DNA of 64,000 bases from Cercis canadensis. Lineage: Eukaryota > Streptophyta > Magnoliopsida > Fabales > Fabaceae. The position numbers and the translations under genes are program-made. The stretch lies in NCBI GenBank assembly GCA_003255065.1, contig QAOA01008251.1, positions 295,792 to 359,791 on the forward strand, given 5' to 3'. Position 1 is the first letter of the stretch. Each line of letters starts with the position of its first letter. Below are positions 1 through 13,633 of the stretch, in pieces. The notes under the pieces were generated by a model that saw only the letters and a program-made list of their open reading frames with translations, did no database searches and had not been told where the DNA came from.

Positions 1-1083
1 GATTTTCCGAGATTTAACTAAATACAAAGTTTTGTATGAGATTGTCCATTTATAGGAAACCATTGCATTTATTTGCGAATGCAATAATAGCACATACACA
101 AGTGGCCTATTCAATCGTAATCATCCAGTACAATCAAAGCTAAGGTGAACTCTGCACCGTTAGTTCTAAATGACAGATCCGCCCTAATAATCTCCATACA
201 TTTTTCTTTTTCTTTGAACCCTATAATGATGCTAGTTCAGTAACCATCCATATGATAGTAAAACTGAAGCCATCTAGGAGTTTGGATGCTTGTGAATGAA
301 CAAATGGCCTTGCTATTAAGAGCATATCTATGATCAACCAGCGTTGATTTGGTAAATGCTGTTCTGGGCTCACACGATGTCAACAGAACAAATCTACAAT
401 CATAGCCTAAACACCAAGAAAAAAAAAAGTTGATCAACAGAAATCACCATGGCAGGTTGGGTGCACCAAATTTCCATGAACACAAACTAACATAACTCCT
501 TAACGATAATTTAAAACAATGGTATACTAGTGGCGTCTAGTATAGAGCTCGCTGATGTACAAACCACACCGTGTTTTGATATTGATACTAACATCAGTAC
601 TATAACACAGCCAAAACCACCCATGAAAACTAAAGGGAAAAAGGGAGAAAAAGTACAGTCTTGGTAATAAACACAAGAACCCCTTCTTTCCATATCCTAC
701 AATATCTATACATCGGAATCACAACACTCACTGCCGTGCAACGCACACCCCCAAAGGAATTACACATGAAGAAAAAATTAATAACCCAAGTCATCTAAGA
801 GTTACACTAATAGCATCAGTGGAGACTGCCAATGCAGGATTTGTTTATCTTGGCAGGCAGCAGAGGAAACATTGAGCTACGTATATAGGAATAGATATTA
901 AGTGCTCTTCCCTGACTAGACACATCCATCCTCCAAGATGAGGTCAGTCAGATATGGGATGTAAAACAGTTAGACAAAGTTAAACCCACCTCAAGCTTGA
1001 GACTGGAATTGATGTCAGTCACGGCAAGCAAATACCAAGCTGCTCTCAACACATCCAGATCAAGAATCAATGTGGTAGGTGGT
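1..1083. other. 3' flank of the LHW-like gene, no other gene seen
   Basis: Downstream of the minus-strand LHW-like stop codon. The bases next to 1083 should be its 3' UTR. The rest is AT-rich with only short ORFs that resemble nothing I know. No RNA gene or repeat could be recognised. Confidence 0.5.
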
Positions 1084-4000
1084 TCATTGCAAACTACTTG
1101 GCCTACCAGTCGCAGGTATCTGGGTAGCTTGTGGAAAAGAGTGATAAACCATCATGTTATTATCAATTCCATTGGATGAAGATGCATTGCCCTTTACTGT
1201 TTGCTCCAGGAGACGCACCAGCGACATAAATATTTCCATCCTCGTTACGTCCCTGTTTGCCTGCAAAACATTAATAGTAAGTGACTAGCACAACAACTAA
1301 ACAAACACATATTGAATTACCAACAACAAACTTCCCATTTGGATGTGCAGAAAACAAGAAAATTAACATTTGGTGGAGGGGGGAGAACTCTTCATTTCCC
1401 TCCGTAACTTCTCAATATAAAGTCAAGATGAAGATTTAAAATAAAATAAAAAATATTACTCCATAATACTGGCGCATTAAACAGCATCATGTTTCAGCAA
1501 AGCACTTGCATGCATGCAAACTTTCCACAAGGAACATTGATTGTTATTTTAGTAACAGATTGACCACTTTTGGTACAAGGTTTGAGATTTTACAGTCACA
1601 TTCTCTCCCCTAAAGTTGTAGGTGCTGAAGCATTAAAAAGCCACTACCAATACTGAGACTTACAATATGGGCAATTCATTATCCAGTTATGATAAGACGG
1701 GTAAGATCTTATTCCTTTCTAAAGTATTACCTCTACAGCAAAACGTGCCCAGATCTTGTCATTTCGAGCTTCCATTACACCCTTCAAGATAGTCAAACCC
1801 AATCCTCTGATTAAGTCAGCTAATTCCAGAAAGAAACCCCGTTCTTCACAAAGCATCTATAAGAGCAATCAAACATACAGATTACAGATGTGATATTGAA
1901 ATACTAGGACCAAAATAAGTCAATAAATTTATTAAACATCAGTCAGTACCTCCACCAGCATCTGACGAGGCGGATTCAGATCCTCAACTATGATAGGGCA
2001 AACCATTGATTGTGACCCCAGCTCATATGCCCATGTAGCCCCTCCCTCAAAGTTGTCCTTTAAAAGCAGCCCACCTTCCTTGCTAACAATCTACATATTT
2101 TGGAAAGAAAGAACACTCAGTATATTCTCTTTTTCTTACTAAAAGTTCCTCAGAGCAAAACACCAATTTTCAGCAATCAGCTATCCATTCTTGTTAATAG
2201 TCCTTCACAGCATAAAACATACAGACCAACGTTTCAACAGTGCTTCTGTATATCATCATAATATATGGATAAAAATACTCCTTACAATACCATCAAATAT
2301 ATTCTCATATTCTCTTACTCTACCGCTAAAAATAATGCCTACAAAAATGAAAATTCTAGCCATATAATAACTATAATTTGTAAGTCAATATCAAAAGAGA
2401 TCAGTTGCCTGAGATAGAAGGCAAAGGAGTGTGTACTGTCTATACCTTAGAATCCCCTGTTTGTTTCAGCTTGTCAGCATGCTTTGTTACACTTTGCAAG
2501 AAAAGCATGTGCTTGATGGTACGTTCAAGAAGTGCATCTATGCTACACTGTTGTATCAAAATAAGAGAAACAATATTTCAGTAACAAAACATGATAATTT
2601 GATAAGAAAATCTTGAGAAATATGAGATAAGAGAGCACAAGAGGCTTTACCTTGGCCCCATTTGGCACAATTTCCCGCAACTCTTTGACACGATCTTGAA
2701 TCATTTGGCGATCTTTAGGCCGAGGTCTGGGGTTCTCTCCAGGTTTAAGCCTTTTTCGATTTGTTTTGCCAACTTCATCTGGACGCTTAGAGTATCCAGT
2801 TGAAACACTATTTTCACGCTTCACGTTGCTAGCATTCTCAACCCATGAACTAAGTTGAGACCCATATATGGAAGTAGTTTGAGAACAGTTTCCAGGATCA
2901 TCCTTACTACATCCAGACCTCACAGAACTGGTTTCTGCAGCACCTGTTTTACCCTCAGTCTTGGGAAAGTCAAACAATCCACCCTGGACATGATCAGACA
3001 TAACCTGTCTGTAGGCAGTCGATGGAACCGAAGCACTACTGATCCTTGTCAATGTCGTCCTGCAAGACATATCATCAGAACCCTGCTTTGCAACAGACTG
3101 AGCCCTTGAGACCACAGCATCTAAAAGGTGATCAGTGTCCCTCCCTGAGAAGACACCACTGTCTGATATTCCTTCACTAACTGAGTAACAATCAGGATCT
3201 ATACCTTGCATATTCATGCATGATGCCTTTTTATCCAGATTTTCGGCATTAGTATCCGATTCATCAGCAAGCAACTTATTCCAGTTTCCATTCAGTAGTT
3301 TGTTTTTAAAATCCACACCTAAAACATCAAACAGGTCGTCACCAGAAGGAGGCCGAACACAAGCTCCTTCATGTTTAGCATTCATTTTCCTCAAAGATTG
3401 ACTAGTACCATCGTTGTTAAGGCAATAACGAACAAAACCGGGAAAGCAATCACTCATAGATACATTCTCCTCAAGATGAAGTGATGGGATCTTAAGAGCC
3501 TGAAGCAAATCATCATCTATCATTTGATTTGTTGGAGCCAACTCATCATGAGCACTCTTTAAATCTCCGGAAAGATTCTTTTGATCAGACACTTTTAGAG
3601 GCACGTGACTAGCACCTGAATGACTTGCCAAATCAAGCAGAGAATAAACCCCTGCTTTTGTTGATTCAACATTTGGAAGCCCAATCACAGCTTTATGTAT
3701 TCCAGAAAAATCAGAAGCAGCCACTTTTGGAGGGTTTGAAACAGAGCTAGTAACCAGATTTGGCCTCAAAACACTACTCATCCCACCATGTACAGGGATT
3801 CCTCCAAGTAATGCAGTACTAACAGAACTCTGACTGTGGTCAAGCATATGCCCTCCATTTGCTTTCAGTTGAGACATGCTAATGGTACTTGATGCATTTA
3901 TATTAGAATTGACATGATTTCGATTCCCACTGCCTGATAACATTTGTTGTTCCATAAATTTTATGCTGCAGTCACTAAGACCTGATTGACCAAAACCAGC

Positions 4001-7000
4001 TAATTGATTGGCAGATCTTGCATTACATGAAATGTTATGCTGTTGCAGGCAGGAATCAAGATTTGAGGGTATGACTTCTGCCCCCACAACTCTATTCTCC
4101 AGTTGGCCAGCAAAGTTTGGTTTCATCATTGGAATAGCCTTACGTTGGCAAACATTACCATGGCACTTGGATGATATCTGGGTCAGGTTAGGGGTTTGAT
4201 GTGTCAATACAGAACCCTGGTGGTTATTTATCTCTCCATTTAGAGGATGAGATGGTTGAACAATGGGCCTTGCAGTATGAGATGAGTTGCTTTGCTGGTT
4301 GGAGCCATTAGCCAAAGAGGGAGTGCAATTCATCACCTCACAAATGACTGGTGGATCAACAGACACAGGTAACCCAACAGTAACAGGTGCACCATGTTTT
4401 TCAGTAGAAGCTTTTGCCAAATAGTCTTCAGATAGAAGAGCCCCAGGGATACATCCCAATTGCAAGACTAAGCTCTTCACATCATTCACAAATCCCATAC
4501 TCTCCATTATCTGTAGCAGTAAGCATGGGTAAATCAGTTGAGGTCTGTGAGGAACATTGGAGCAATAGATTGAAACTAACTTAGCTTAATAAATAACGAA
4601 GCATTCACTAGAATGCTCAAACTAGAGAACACTTAATATAAACTAGTACAGCTTCATATAAAGCTGCTTCCATTTAGAGTTATTCACTAATCAACAGTTC
4701 AACTTGTGTTCAAGGAACCACCGAAGGGTATGTATCAAAACAATTTCTAGGTCACTAACATTGAGATCAAGAGAAACAGCAAATTATATCAGAGTAGTGG
4801 TCTATTATAAGTGAGACAGCTCACCGCAACTGTTGGTTCAATCATGGATATCCTAGACTGATACAACTGGTCATGTCATGTGACTTTCAAGTTCTAAGCG
4901 CTTAACCCAGAACTTTCATTCTTAATTCAAAGGTTGTAAGGTGAAACCCTTTGACCTCTCACCAAATTCAAAACTCTAGTATGAAATCTTTGGAGGTGTG
5001 ATATTATAACTCTTCCAATTAACAAAACAAAAGAAAATAACTTACTGCTGAGAAGGAACCAAGTTGAACAACACCATGGGGAAGCACAGGAATAATTACT
5101 ACTGTCTGCAAAACAATATCATAGGGTATCATGAAAAAGCAATCTAAAGCTTACAACAAATGTGGAGCATAAAGAAAGTCACAAAACCTGCATTCCAGCT
5201 GAAAATTGGTGATGCACCTCATTATATACCTAAAAAGGACAAAGTACCAATAAAAGAAACAAAGTAATAAGTGCATCCACTCCAAGTCTTTAAACTTTCA
5301 AAGGAAAAAATAATAATATTCACTCTAAACTCATAAACAGGGCTCATGTCAGATGGTCCCCATTATAGATTCAAATACAGTTACTGAGACCAACAGCTAG
5401 AGTCAAAATCAAAACATCAATTAAATTCTTGGGACATGGCAGAAAACTATATGGGTTCATAATTTTTCATAATATAGTGCAGAAACTGTTTGGCATTCTT
5501 CAAAAAAACTGAACTGTCATAGCATTATAGCGTCAGTATAAGAATCAACTTCATACCTCTGGTGGATAGGCATCTCTTGTGAAATTGTTCAAAATAATCC
5601 ATTGATAGTTTCCTGTAAATGCAGCCCGCCCAATTATCCTGAATAACAGAGAAAAAACAGCATTTCAAATATTTGGGAATGACACAAAAAGCACTTCAAA
5701 TTGAGGAAACTTGATACATGTGGAAAAAGGTGAAAACAGAAAATGCCTACCCTTCACCCGCAATATTCACGGAATTATTCACCATCATTTTCTCAATCAG
5801 AGAACTGACTCTGTCTCCTCCCTGAATCCCAAGCTGAGATGACCGAGAGTCAGAAGAAAACCAGCATCCTTCCCCATCCTCAAAAGGTAAATTAGACGTG
5901 CCAATTCCAGCAATGCGTGGAGGAAAAGGACATGGCGAGGGTTCATAATAGCATTCTTCCCATATTAAAAGCCTGCCAAATCAAGTCATACTCTATCAAC
6001 TCAAACATACATATGCCCTAAGCAGAAATCACCATAAAGGCAAGGGCACAATTCTCTAACTCCGGTTTGGGCTACTGCGAGTACATAGCACAAAAGCAAA
6101 AAATAACACTTTGTGGATAAGCTAAAATACTCTCAAATGTTCTGTCAAAAAATGGATGCAGAGGAACGAAACAAAAGCCAGCAGAGCTCAATTTTTTATT
6201 TCTCGCAAGAAAATGAAAAAATTATATATGTAAGCTGTGACGAATCATACTTCCACTAACCAATCTTAGCATGACAAAAATAGAACATCTGCAGATTAAC
6301 CTCTCATAATGAAAAGTGGGGTAGGTCAGCTTTTTACTAGTGGAACAAGAAAATACCGAATAGAATCGAGGAAGACAAATTCTGAATCAATAGATTCGTT
6401 CAAAGATAATCAATGCAATAGATAGTGCGTCTGTAGAAACCAAGGCACATATACTTTTTAACTAAGATTCTTAAAGACAAAACAGATGCAACCAAAGCAT
6501 AAAGTTCCAAAATTCGAACGAGGATACAACAGACTACGAACCAAATACAAGGAAACAGGATGAATAGGACCTTAACTTGTCAACCGTATCTTAGAAACGA
6601 ACCAATCCCAGAAACCCCAGTTCTTAAGGACCAAAACATAATCTGATACTAATCTTGAATGAGATCCTCTATTTGGTTTCTGATGAAGTACAAGCGTAAA
6701 AAGCATATAGACATATAAATAATTAATTAAAGTTGATTGGGCAACATGGTAGCACAGAATTTTCCCTGAATCAAGCCAAATAATTCAAAGTTTTCTTTTT
6801 TTTCCAATAAAAAAATTTCTTCATATTCCCAGCTTAGCTGAATCAAGCCACCAAAATTATTAAGAAAGAAACAGTAGATGCATAAAACAGCTAAACACAT
6901 AAAAAGAAGAAGAATAAGAAGGTTTGCTTTTTTTGCAAACTTATTAAAAAAAAAACAAACCAAGTTAGATGCATGTGAAATTTGAAGAGACAAAATGAAC

Positions 7001-7174
7001 TAAATATATAACAGGAGTATACAAACAGCTCAAAGTATTTCACTTTTCATGTATTTCCACCAACTACTCTTGTACTCACTTGGGATTATGGCAGCCGATC
7101 TTCCAGAATACAGCATAAGACCATTGATTTCGACCGCACAGAGCCTTCAAAGCTTCTTTCAACAAATAACCCAT
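1084..7174 (-). CDS. LHW: LONESOME HIGHWAY-like bHLH transcription factor, 10 coding exons
   Basis: Atypical bHLH factor. In Arabidopsis LHW pairs with TMO5-type bHLH proteins in the nucleus to drive periclinal divisions and vascular/xylem patterning. Coding exons on the minus strand: 7174-7080, 5972-5751, 5638-5557, 5229-5188, 5105-5046, 4510-2651, 2547-2446, 2090-1950, 1856-1731 and 1260-1084. All junctions are GT-AG and the frame stays open: 2907 nt, 968 aa. The N-terminal MYC_N-like domain (about residues 1-190) starts MGYLLKEALK and holds NQWSYAVFWKIGC. The bHLH region is at about 752-805: RPRPKDRQMIQDRVKELREI, then NGAK and SIDALLERTIKHMLFLQ. The C-terminal dimerisation region is at about 830-935. 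The basic stretch lacks the usual E-box-contacting His/Glu pattern, as known for this family. Arabidopsis LHW is about 650 aa; the extra length is in the Ser/Asn-rich middle exon, as I recall for other rosids. The paralogues LHL1-3 are the alternative assignment. Confidence 0.93.
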
Positions 7175-7236
7175 CGTTTCAACGACGGGCCTGAAAACCA
7201 CCAACAAGTTTCCAAAAAGATGGAATACACTAGCAT
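7159..7236 (-). CDS. uORF overlapping the LHW-like start codon, 25 aa
   Basis: This ATG lies 62 nt upstream of the main start, in a different frame, and the uORF stops 13 nt past the main ATG triplet. The peptide is rich in Trp and Cys (ETCWWFSGPSLKRW near its C-terminus). Arabidopsis LHW-family mRNAs are, as I recall, annotated with conserved-peptide uORFs. This is the best candidate here because of its position and composition. It should lower main-ORF initiation unless bypassed. The peptide match itself is not verified. Confidence 0.5.
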   Translation of the reverse strand: MLVYSIFLETCWWFSGPSLKRWVIC

Positions 7237-7409
7237 GCACGAACCAAAAAAAGGGGGTCAAAGCCGGAGACCATGCATTTTCTGGCGACTTTTGCTTCTC
7301 AGTCCTAACTACCACGGCACGATCCTCTTCCCGCCTGTTTAGTCCTCAAACCCCCACTTCTCTTTCTATCGGGATCCAAGTTCACAGCGATCAGTGTCCG
7401 TCTGGCCAT
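7230..7409 (-). promoter_or_regulatory. Further uORFs in the LHW-like 5' leader
   Basis: Three more ATG-initiated uORFs precede the overlapping one: 34 codons at 7409-7305 (begins MARRTLIAVNLDPDRKR), 6 codons at 7278-7258 (MHGLRL) and 14 codons at 7274-7230. A scanning ribosome would meet four upstream ATGs within about 240 nt. This suggests translational control, if the transcript starts upstream of 7409 and is not spliced here. Confidence 0.5.
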
Positions 7410-8060
7410 CCTCTGACAGAGGAAGTTGTAGAGAGAGAAGGAGAGAGAAAACGGAAAGCTGAAAAGCAAGCGAAGACTTGAGGAGAGTGAGAAAGTAAAG
7501 CCAAGCAAAGCCCTTTAACAGAGCTACACTATCCCACGAGCTTCAAGCCTGTAGAGAGATATCATCTTCGCCGTTTGAGCTGAGGAAATGGAAATCAAAG
7601 GAAAATATGTAAATGGGGAAACCGGTAATGTGGAGCAGAGATCAAATTAGTGTAAGAGAATTTGGTAGGTTATGCTTCTGAAAATATGAGACTGTTATTC
7701 TGATTCTTTGTGTGTCGCTTGGTGGTACAGGGAAGCTGGTAAGGTCGTCTTCAACTTCAGGGCTGCGCTCTCAGCTCAGGACTGTGATATTCTCTCTTCT
7801 GTGTCTTTCTCTTTCTGAGAAAATAAATGGAAGTGCTAAAGTGCGCTTCATCAAGCACAAAGAGGAGAAAGACGCAAGTGGGGCTTGAGAAACAGGAGCC
7901 ATTTTGGGGGAATATTACGGAAAGAGCCACTGCGGAGGCAGAGCTTGCTTTTGTCGGCTTCTGAAACAGTGTCCAGAGTCAGAGAGAGAAAGAGAGAGTG
8001 TTGTTTGGTGAGTCTGTGAGGGTCTGAACAGGTGGTGGGGTTAGAGTGGTGCTCATGAGC
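7410..8060 (-). promoter_or_regulatory. LHW-like distal 5' leader and proximal promoter
   Basis: On the coding strand this stretch is CT-rich, with pyrimidine tracts at 7425-7450 and 7979-8003, as is common around plant transcription starts and in 5' leaders. The GC content drops sharply past 8150, which marks the likely outer limit of the promoter. No clear TATA box could be picked, so the start site is uncertain. Confidence 0.4.
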
Positions 8061-9240
8061 TAGTGCGGGTTGCTATCCTGCTGACGTCAGATCCATGATT
8101 GCCCCTGCCTTTTGGGTCGAATTACCACTTTACCAACATGGCAATAGGGACTTTTTTTTTCCTTTTTCTTCAATAGGGAGTTGGGGTTGAAGATTTTGAT
8201 TGCGGAGTGGAACTGTATATGGAACTTGAATACTTATGAGACATGATTGATGATCAGTGTCTGAAAATCATGGTGCGGAGCATACTTATTAAACTTAGGA
8301 CATCAACTCGGTCAAGACACCATTGTTGGAGATATATTACATAAACTATGATATACAATATAATATAAATTAATATCTTAGTAAATACTTTCATAATAAA
8401 AAAAATAAATAGACAGAATTATTCTTTAATTTTTCAAGTTGATAAAAACTGAAAATAATTTAATTTAATTTTTTCATACCAATAAAAAATTATTTAATGT
8501 TATATAATTATTTTATTCACATATATAATTATCATTTAACTTTTGATTTACTCAATGACCTTTGTCTTTTAAAATATTTTTTGTCCATAAATTGGTTTTA
8601 TATATTTTTTAATTTTTAGTTTATCTTAAAATTATTGTAAAATCTACTTATTAATTGTTCAAGATTCGATCATGACAATGATGATGCTTTATTGCTTGTA
8701 ATAATATTTACATTTAATGATTATAGTGATAAAGATTGTGAAAACTATGTAAGCATTAGTTACCATAGTAACAAAAGCATTTATTGTACATAATTTACTG
8801 TGGATAAACACATTGAATTTGGGAGTGGGAGACCAAATAATTCATCTTTTTATTTTTTAAAAGTTTTGGTGGGTGTTGGCGAGTCTATCACTATTAGTTG
8901 TTAGGTCATAATATAGTAAACAGTTTAGCCATTTTTGTGTGGCCTCTGGTATTTTTTTGGGGGTAATTGTCGTTGGTCAGATTTTAAAAAATATGGTGAA
9001 CAGTGTTTCCTTTCCTTTTCCCCTCATTTTTTGATGAAATATACTTATCAGAATTTCACCCAAAAAATAAAGTGTTTTGATAAAAATGAATATTTCACAA
9101 CATGGCTAAACATGTTTTATAACCAATATTTCATGGGCAAAATTTTCAAAACACTAATACAACTTCACATTTTGTGCAGCATATTTTTTTTAGGCCCTTA
9201 GGTATAAATTAATTATGAGAATTTGAGATATTTTTTGGCA
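8061..9240. other. AT-rich intergenic DNA, no gene seen
   Basis: Very AT-rich sequence with many stop codons in all frames. The short ORF near 8935-9201 is low-complexity and resembles no known protein. Confidence 0.6.
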
Positions 9241-9254
9241 TATCTCAATATCTT

Positions 9255-9432
9255 TGACCAAGCGTGTAGATAATCTGATAAGGAGATGTTCTAGCTTAAC
9301 CAAAGATATCAGGTTCGAGCCTTGGGTATGCAGCTACGTCGGTTGGGAGAGTTTTACCGCCCTTGTGGTCTTTCCCGGCTCGAATCTGAATTAGTCGGAC
9401 AAAGCCTAAAATTTGAATGATTTACCAAAAAA
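9255..9432 (+). mobile_element. Probable tRNA-derived SINE remnant
   Basis: A perfect RNA polymerase III box B motif, GGTTCGAGCC, lies at 9312-9321. A weak box A-like stretch (TAGATAATCTG) lies about 48 bp upstream, which is normal spacing. The body is richer in GC than its surroundings, contains TCTTTCCCGGCTCGAATCTG, and ends in a short A-run at about 9425-9431. This is the arrangement of a tRNA-derived SINE. The target duplication is not clear, so the borders are approximate. The degenerate box A argues against a functional tRNA. Confidence 0.45.
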
Positions 9433-10956
9433 ATATCATTGCATTAGTATAGTTTATTATCTATCTCTTTTTATCAAAAAAAAAAAAATGAAATACAATA
9501 TGATTATTTTGATTCTCGCATGACTGCTTGCATTTAGCGTCATTAAATATTTGAATGTAGGAAGATTTTACTAAATTGAATATTAAAGGCTCATGCAATT
9601 ATGCTACATATAAAGCATCATATTAAATGACTAGTAAATGTTGGATTAGGAGAAGAGAGTTGCCCATAAGGCTGGAAAATGTGATAAGTAGTAACTTAGT
9701 AAGCATAGACACAAATTGTAATGTAAATAGTTTTTCTGACAAAAAAAAAAAGGGTTTTTATCACTTAAACAAAGTATTTGATGATAAATTTTTACCGAAA
9801 AGTAAAAGACAANAAAAAAAAAAAAAAAAAAAACAAATCAAACAAATAAAAGTGGACATGGTTGGATGCTATACAGTTTGATCGAAAATGATATTCATCT
9901 AATTAGAAATGTTTGTTAGGTCAACTTGAAATTTTAGTTGGACAGTGTTTGTATAGATGAAGGAAGGGTATAGGTTGAAGCATGATCATCTTGAAGCGTA
10001 ACAATCATGGACCACTTGAGGGAGTAAAAGGAGGACAAAATAAAAAGTATCTTATACTATTAATACTCAATATATTTGAGTATTTTGCTCCCAATCATCT
10101 TGGAAAGGAATACCATTTTGATGTTTTTGTGCTGATGTCAATTGGAACATAGCGTTGAGGAATCATAATGGTCACTTGAATCCTCAAAGGAACCAAACTC
10201 CACAACCACCCTTCCCTGCAATTTCTTTTTTCTTTTTCCCTCTAAACAACCACCCTGCAATTAAAACACACCCAACACCTCCATTTAAAATTTCTAATTA
10301 TTATGTATAGGAGAATCTTACACACACAACAAAAAAAATGTATGTATGTATGTATGAGAATCTTATCTATCCAAATTAATGTATAACAAACATGATCATC
10401 CCCTACCTTCATTTTGTAATGCCGCCATCCATAGCCTTACAGGTATAACTATCCTTCATTGAAAAAAACAAAAAGAACATCGTAATATTTTTCATATTCA
10501 TCGTATGATCTGTGCTGCTGTCACACATGTTTTGATATCTATAAGTGGGTAAGTTTTCATTCATTTTTCTTAAAAAGAAAAAATTGCTACTATTGTAAGC
10601 TATGTGCATTGATCAGGCTGCAATCAAGTATATGCATGATGCACCTATAAACCTAACCTGTATATGAAGGTATCAAAGCTTAGGATAGCATTTGAAAAAT
10701 AAAATAATACATTTCACATGTAAATGGGTAACTTTTTGTCCTCTTAATATATATTCTTTTCTTGGTTTTTGGTGTCTTTATAGAACAGAACAAGAACACT
10801 TATTCTTTTTTATCAAAACCAAGATAAGCAAAACTAAAATGCCTCCATGGTTTCATTGTTTTATAATTTTCCTTCTGTGCTCTATTCTTTTCCTGCTCCT
10901 TGTGCAAATTTTTATAAGGTGCTCTATGACTATGGTTGGCTGACATGCAGTCATTG
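9433..10956. other. AT-rich intergenic DNA with simple repeats
   Basis: No gene recognised. There is an ambiguous base at 9813 inside a long A-run, so the run length is unreliable, and a short (GTAT)n microsatellite near 10339-10356. Confidence 0.6.
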
Positions 10957-11400
10957 TCCCACAACCTTTATCGTTAAATTATTGCATAAAGTATTCTTTC
11001 CCAATTATGAAATTAATTAAACTTTCATGGGCGGTTGTGAACCTTGTATGTGATGCTTCTATTCTATCCTTGTTCATTTTAAATTATTGCTAATTACGAA
11101 GCTAGCCTAAATAATTAATATCATAGAATTAATGTATAGAGTTATGTAGGAGAGGCTCTCATGATGGTTTCACAAACNTCCCACAACCTTTATCGTTAAA
11201 TTATTGCATAAAGTATTCTTTCCCCAATTATGAAATTAATTAAACTTTCATGGGCGGTTGTGAACCTTGTATGTGATGCTTCTATTCTATCCTTGTTCAT
11301 TTTAAATTATTGCTAATTACGAAGCTAGCCTAAATAATTAATATCATAGAATTAATGTATAGAGTTATGTAGGAGAGGCTCTCATGATGGTTTCACAAAC
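10957..11400. repeat. Abutting 221/222-bp direct repeat joined by a single N (probable assembly duplicate)
   Basis: Bases 10957-11177 and 11179-11400 are almost identical, with one extra C in a C-run, and are separated only by the N at 11178. A repeat ending and restarting exactly at the N indicates two overlapping contig ends that were not merged. Confidence 0.85.
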
Positions 11401-13633
11401 GTTGATTAAGGTCTTTGGTTAATCTAAAATGGGCCATGTGAAGAGCAGCAACCAGATACCAATAAAAATGACACAGTTGAGAAATTGGTTGGGTACTGCT
11501 CTGTCTTTCATTTTGTGTTTGGCAAATAAACAAACAGGGAAAAGGCATAAAAAGATGGAACACTAGTTGGGGACACATGAGTTTGCGTTTCTTTATGCGT
11601 GGTTCCTTGTTACTTTTTATTATTTCACCTAACAGTAGGGTGTAGTAATTTTTGTGGGGAAACGGGTAAAAAGATTCCTATTCAAAGGTTCTTATGAAAT
11701 GTGTCCGCCTCCGGCCACTCACGTTTAATATTAGTATTCCAGTTTTTTTGTCTGGGTTGCATGCACCTCTGCTACTTTCATGCTATCACTCCCTCAATCT
11801 CATCAATTTTATAATACAAAGAGTAAGATTTACTCAATCATGCATAAAATAATAATTTCATACGAACAAAATAATGATCATCTCTGAATTTGTTTTGAAA
11901 AAAAGAGAGAGCGCATAGAAGGAAGAAAGTAATGATCAAACAGTTTCTTCTATATAAAACCATTACTCTGTCTGCATGTGTAATATTAATAATGGCTACA
12001 TATATAGTTTGAATGGGATCAAATATCATGAGCAAAAGCAGGTAGATAGAATTAATTAAAATAATAATTCTATAAATGCGATAAACCGAAATTAATAAAG
12101 AAATTTCTTATGATAGATTAGCATAGGAGTTGGAGTATTTGCATGATTTTTTTCTCCATTTACTCATAACGCAAAATCATTGGAGGGTTTTGAGGAGACA
12201 AGAAACCCTAAGAAATGGTAGGAAATTGATTTTCCTCATATATAGCTGGTGTGTACCCATTACATGTAAAGGTGGGAATATACAAGTATATATAACGTGT
12301 TTTGAATTGGCAAAGCTGTAGCAATCAATTGACAATGCCCAAAAGAGGATTTTGACTTCTTTTGTGTACCCAAATTGCAGAAATATGAAATGGAGTATCA
12401 ATTATCAAATACAATGCCCTTTCATGTTTGGGATAGGGCAATCAACATATTATTAAATATAATTAGTTTTGCACCCTCTAATCACACCATTAATTAAAAC
12501 TTGTTTGCATTTGGTCATTTTCTTTGTAATCACAAATTGAAAAGGAAATCACAATCACAATCACAATCACAAGCTCTTTCTGCTATATTTCAGGTAAAGC
12601 TGGCCGAATTCAAGGACTAGGGTTTTGTTTAAGAGGATTTTGAGTGGAGAGATTTTAATTATTTTATAACACTATCTTATCGAGAATTAATGTAAACAGC
12701 AAACGTGAAAAGCGTACTAGAAGTTGAATTTATACAAATCAAGAGTTCCTTTTTGCTTGACAAAATCTTAATTAGTCCACATAAGTACCTAAAAATGTCC
12801 CTAAAATTATAAAAAAAAAAAAATTAAGGGAATGACCAAAGAAACTTAGAAAAAGGCACACTGAAAACTCAAAAAGGTCCAAAGCAAATGGGGAAAGTGT
12901 CCCTACGAGATTAATCAAAAGTCAAATTTTTTTCCTATTCTATACGCAAAGGGAGAGGGGGAAAAGGAAAAGAAAGACAAAAAAGAGACAAAAAGATCTA
13001 TCACTAGGATTTTGCAAGGATTATTCGCACTTGAAACAAAGGTGGTGTGGAAATTGGGGAGGCATTTGCGGGTGGGCTATGTGCTCCACCACACCATACA
13101 AATACAAAAGCCCTCTTAATGATTTAATGAGGATGATATGAGGAAAGATCACACTATGACCAAGAGAAGGGGATAACCCACAAAATGGGACAAATAAGCA
13201 TGAGAATATTGACTATGCCTCAATGCCAACTGCCAATTACAATGTGCAATTCTATCAATTTCCCAATACAACCCAACTTTGGATTTTCCCAACACGCAAT
13301 TGGATTATCCAACACCAAATCTCACACATGTTTTAAAAAGGAAAAAAACAAAATCTTATAAGATTTTGAGAGATTTTCTGAACAGAAATGTTATTTTTCC
13401 TATTATATATATCACAATTGTTTATCCCTAATGTAAATTTAAAATTAAATTCACTTAAATTTTATTTTTTAAAAAGTTTAGATTTTATGTCACTCGTTTT
13501 TAATAGTTCGGACAACTTTTTTTATTTTATTTAACTAAACCAAATCTAGATATATCAAGATTATTACCCTTAAATGACATAAAATTAGTTCTACTTAATA
13601 CTTATAGGCATGTGACACCTACTTTTACATATA
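11401..13633. other. Intergenic DNA, no gene seen
   Basis: AT-rich sequence without a convincing ORF. It holds a short tandem hexamer (ATCACA-type) at about 12547-12572. The purine-rich stretch at about 12950-13000 is not coding in any frame. Confidence 0.6.

Noticed and set aside
2431-4199. Plus-strand ORFs across the LHW-like gene
   Set aside because: Antisense shadows of its exons. The minus-strand frame has the family motifs and correct splice sites.
9255-9330. Functional tRNA gene at the box B site
   Set aside because: Box A is degenerate and no cloverleaf with an acceptor stem could be drawn. A SINE is more likely.
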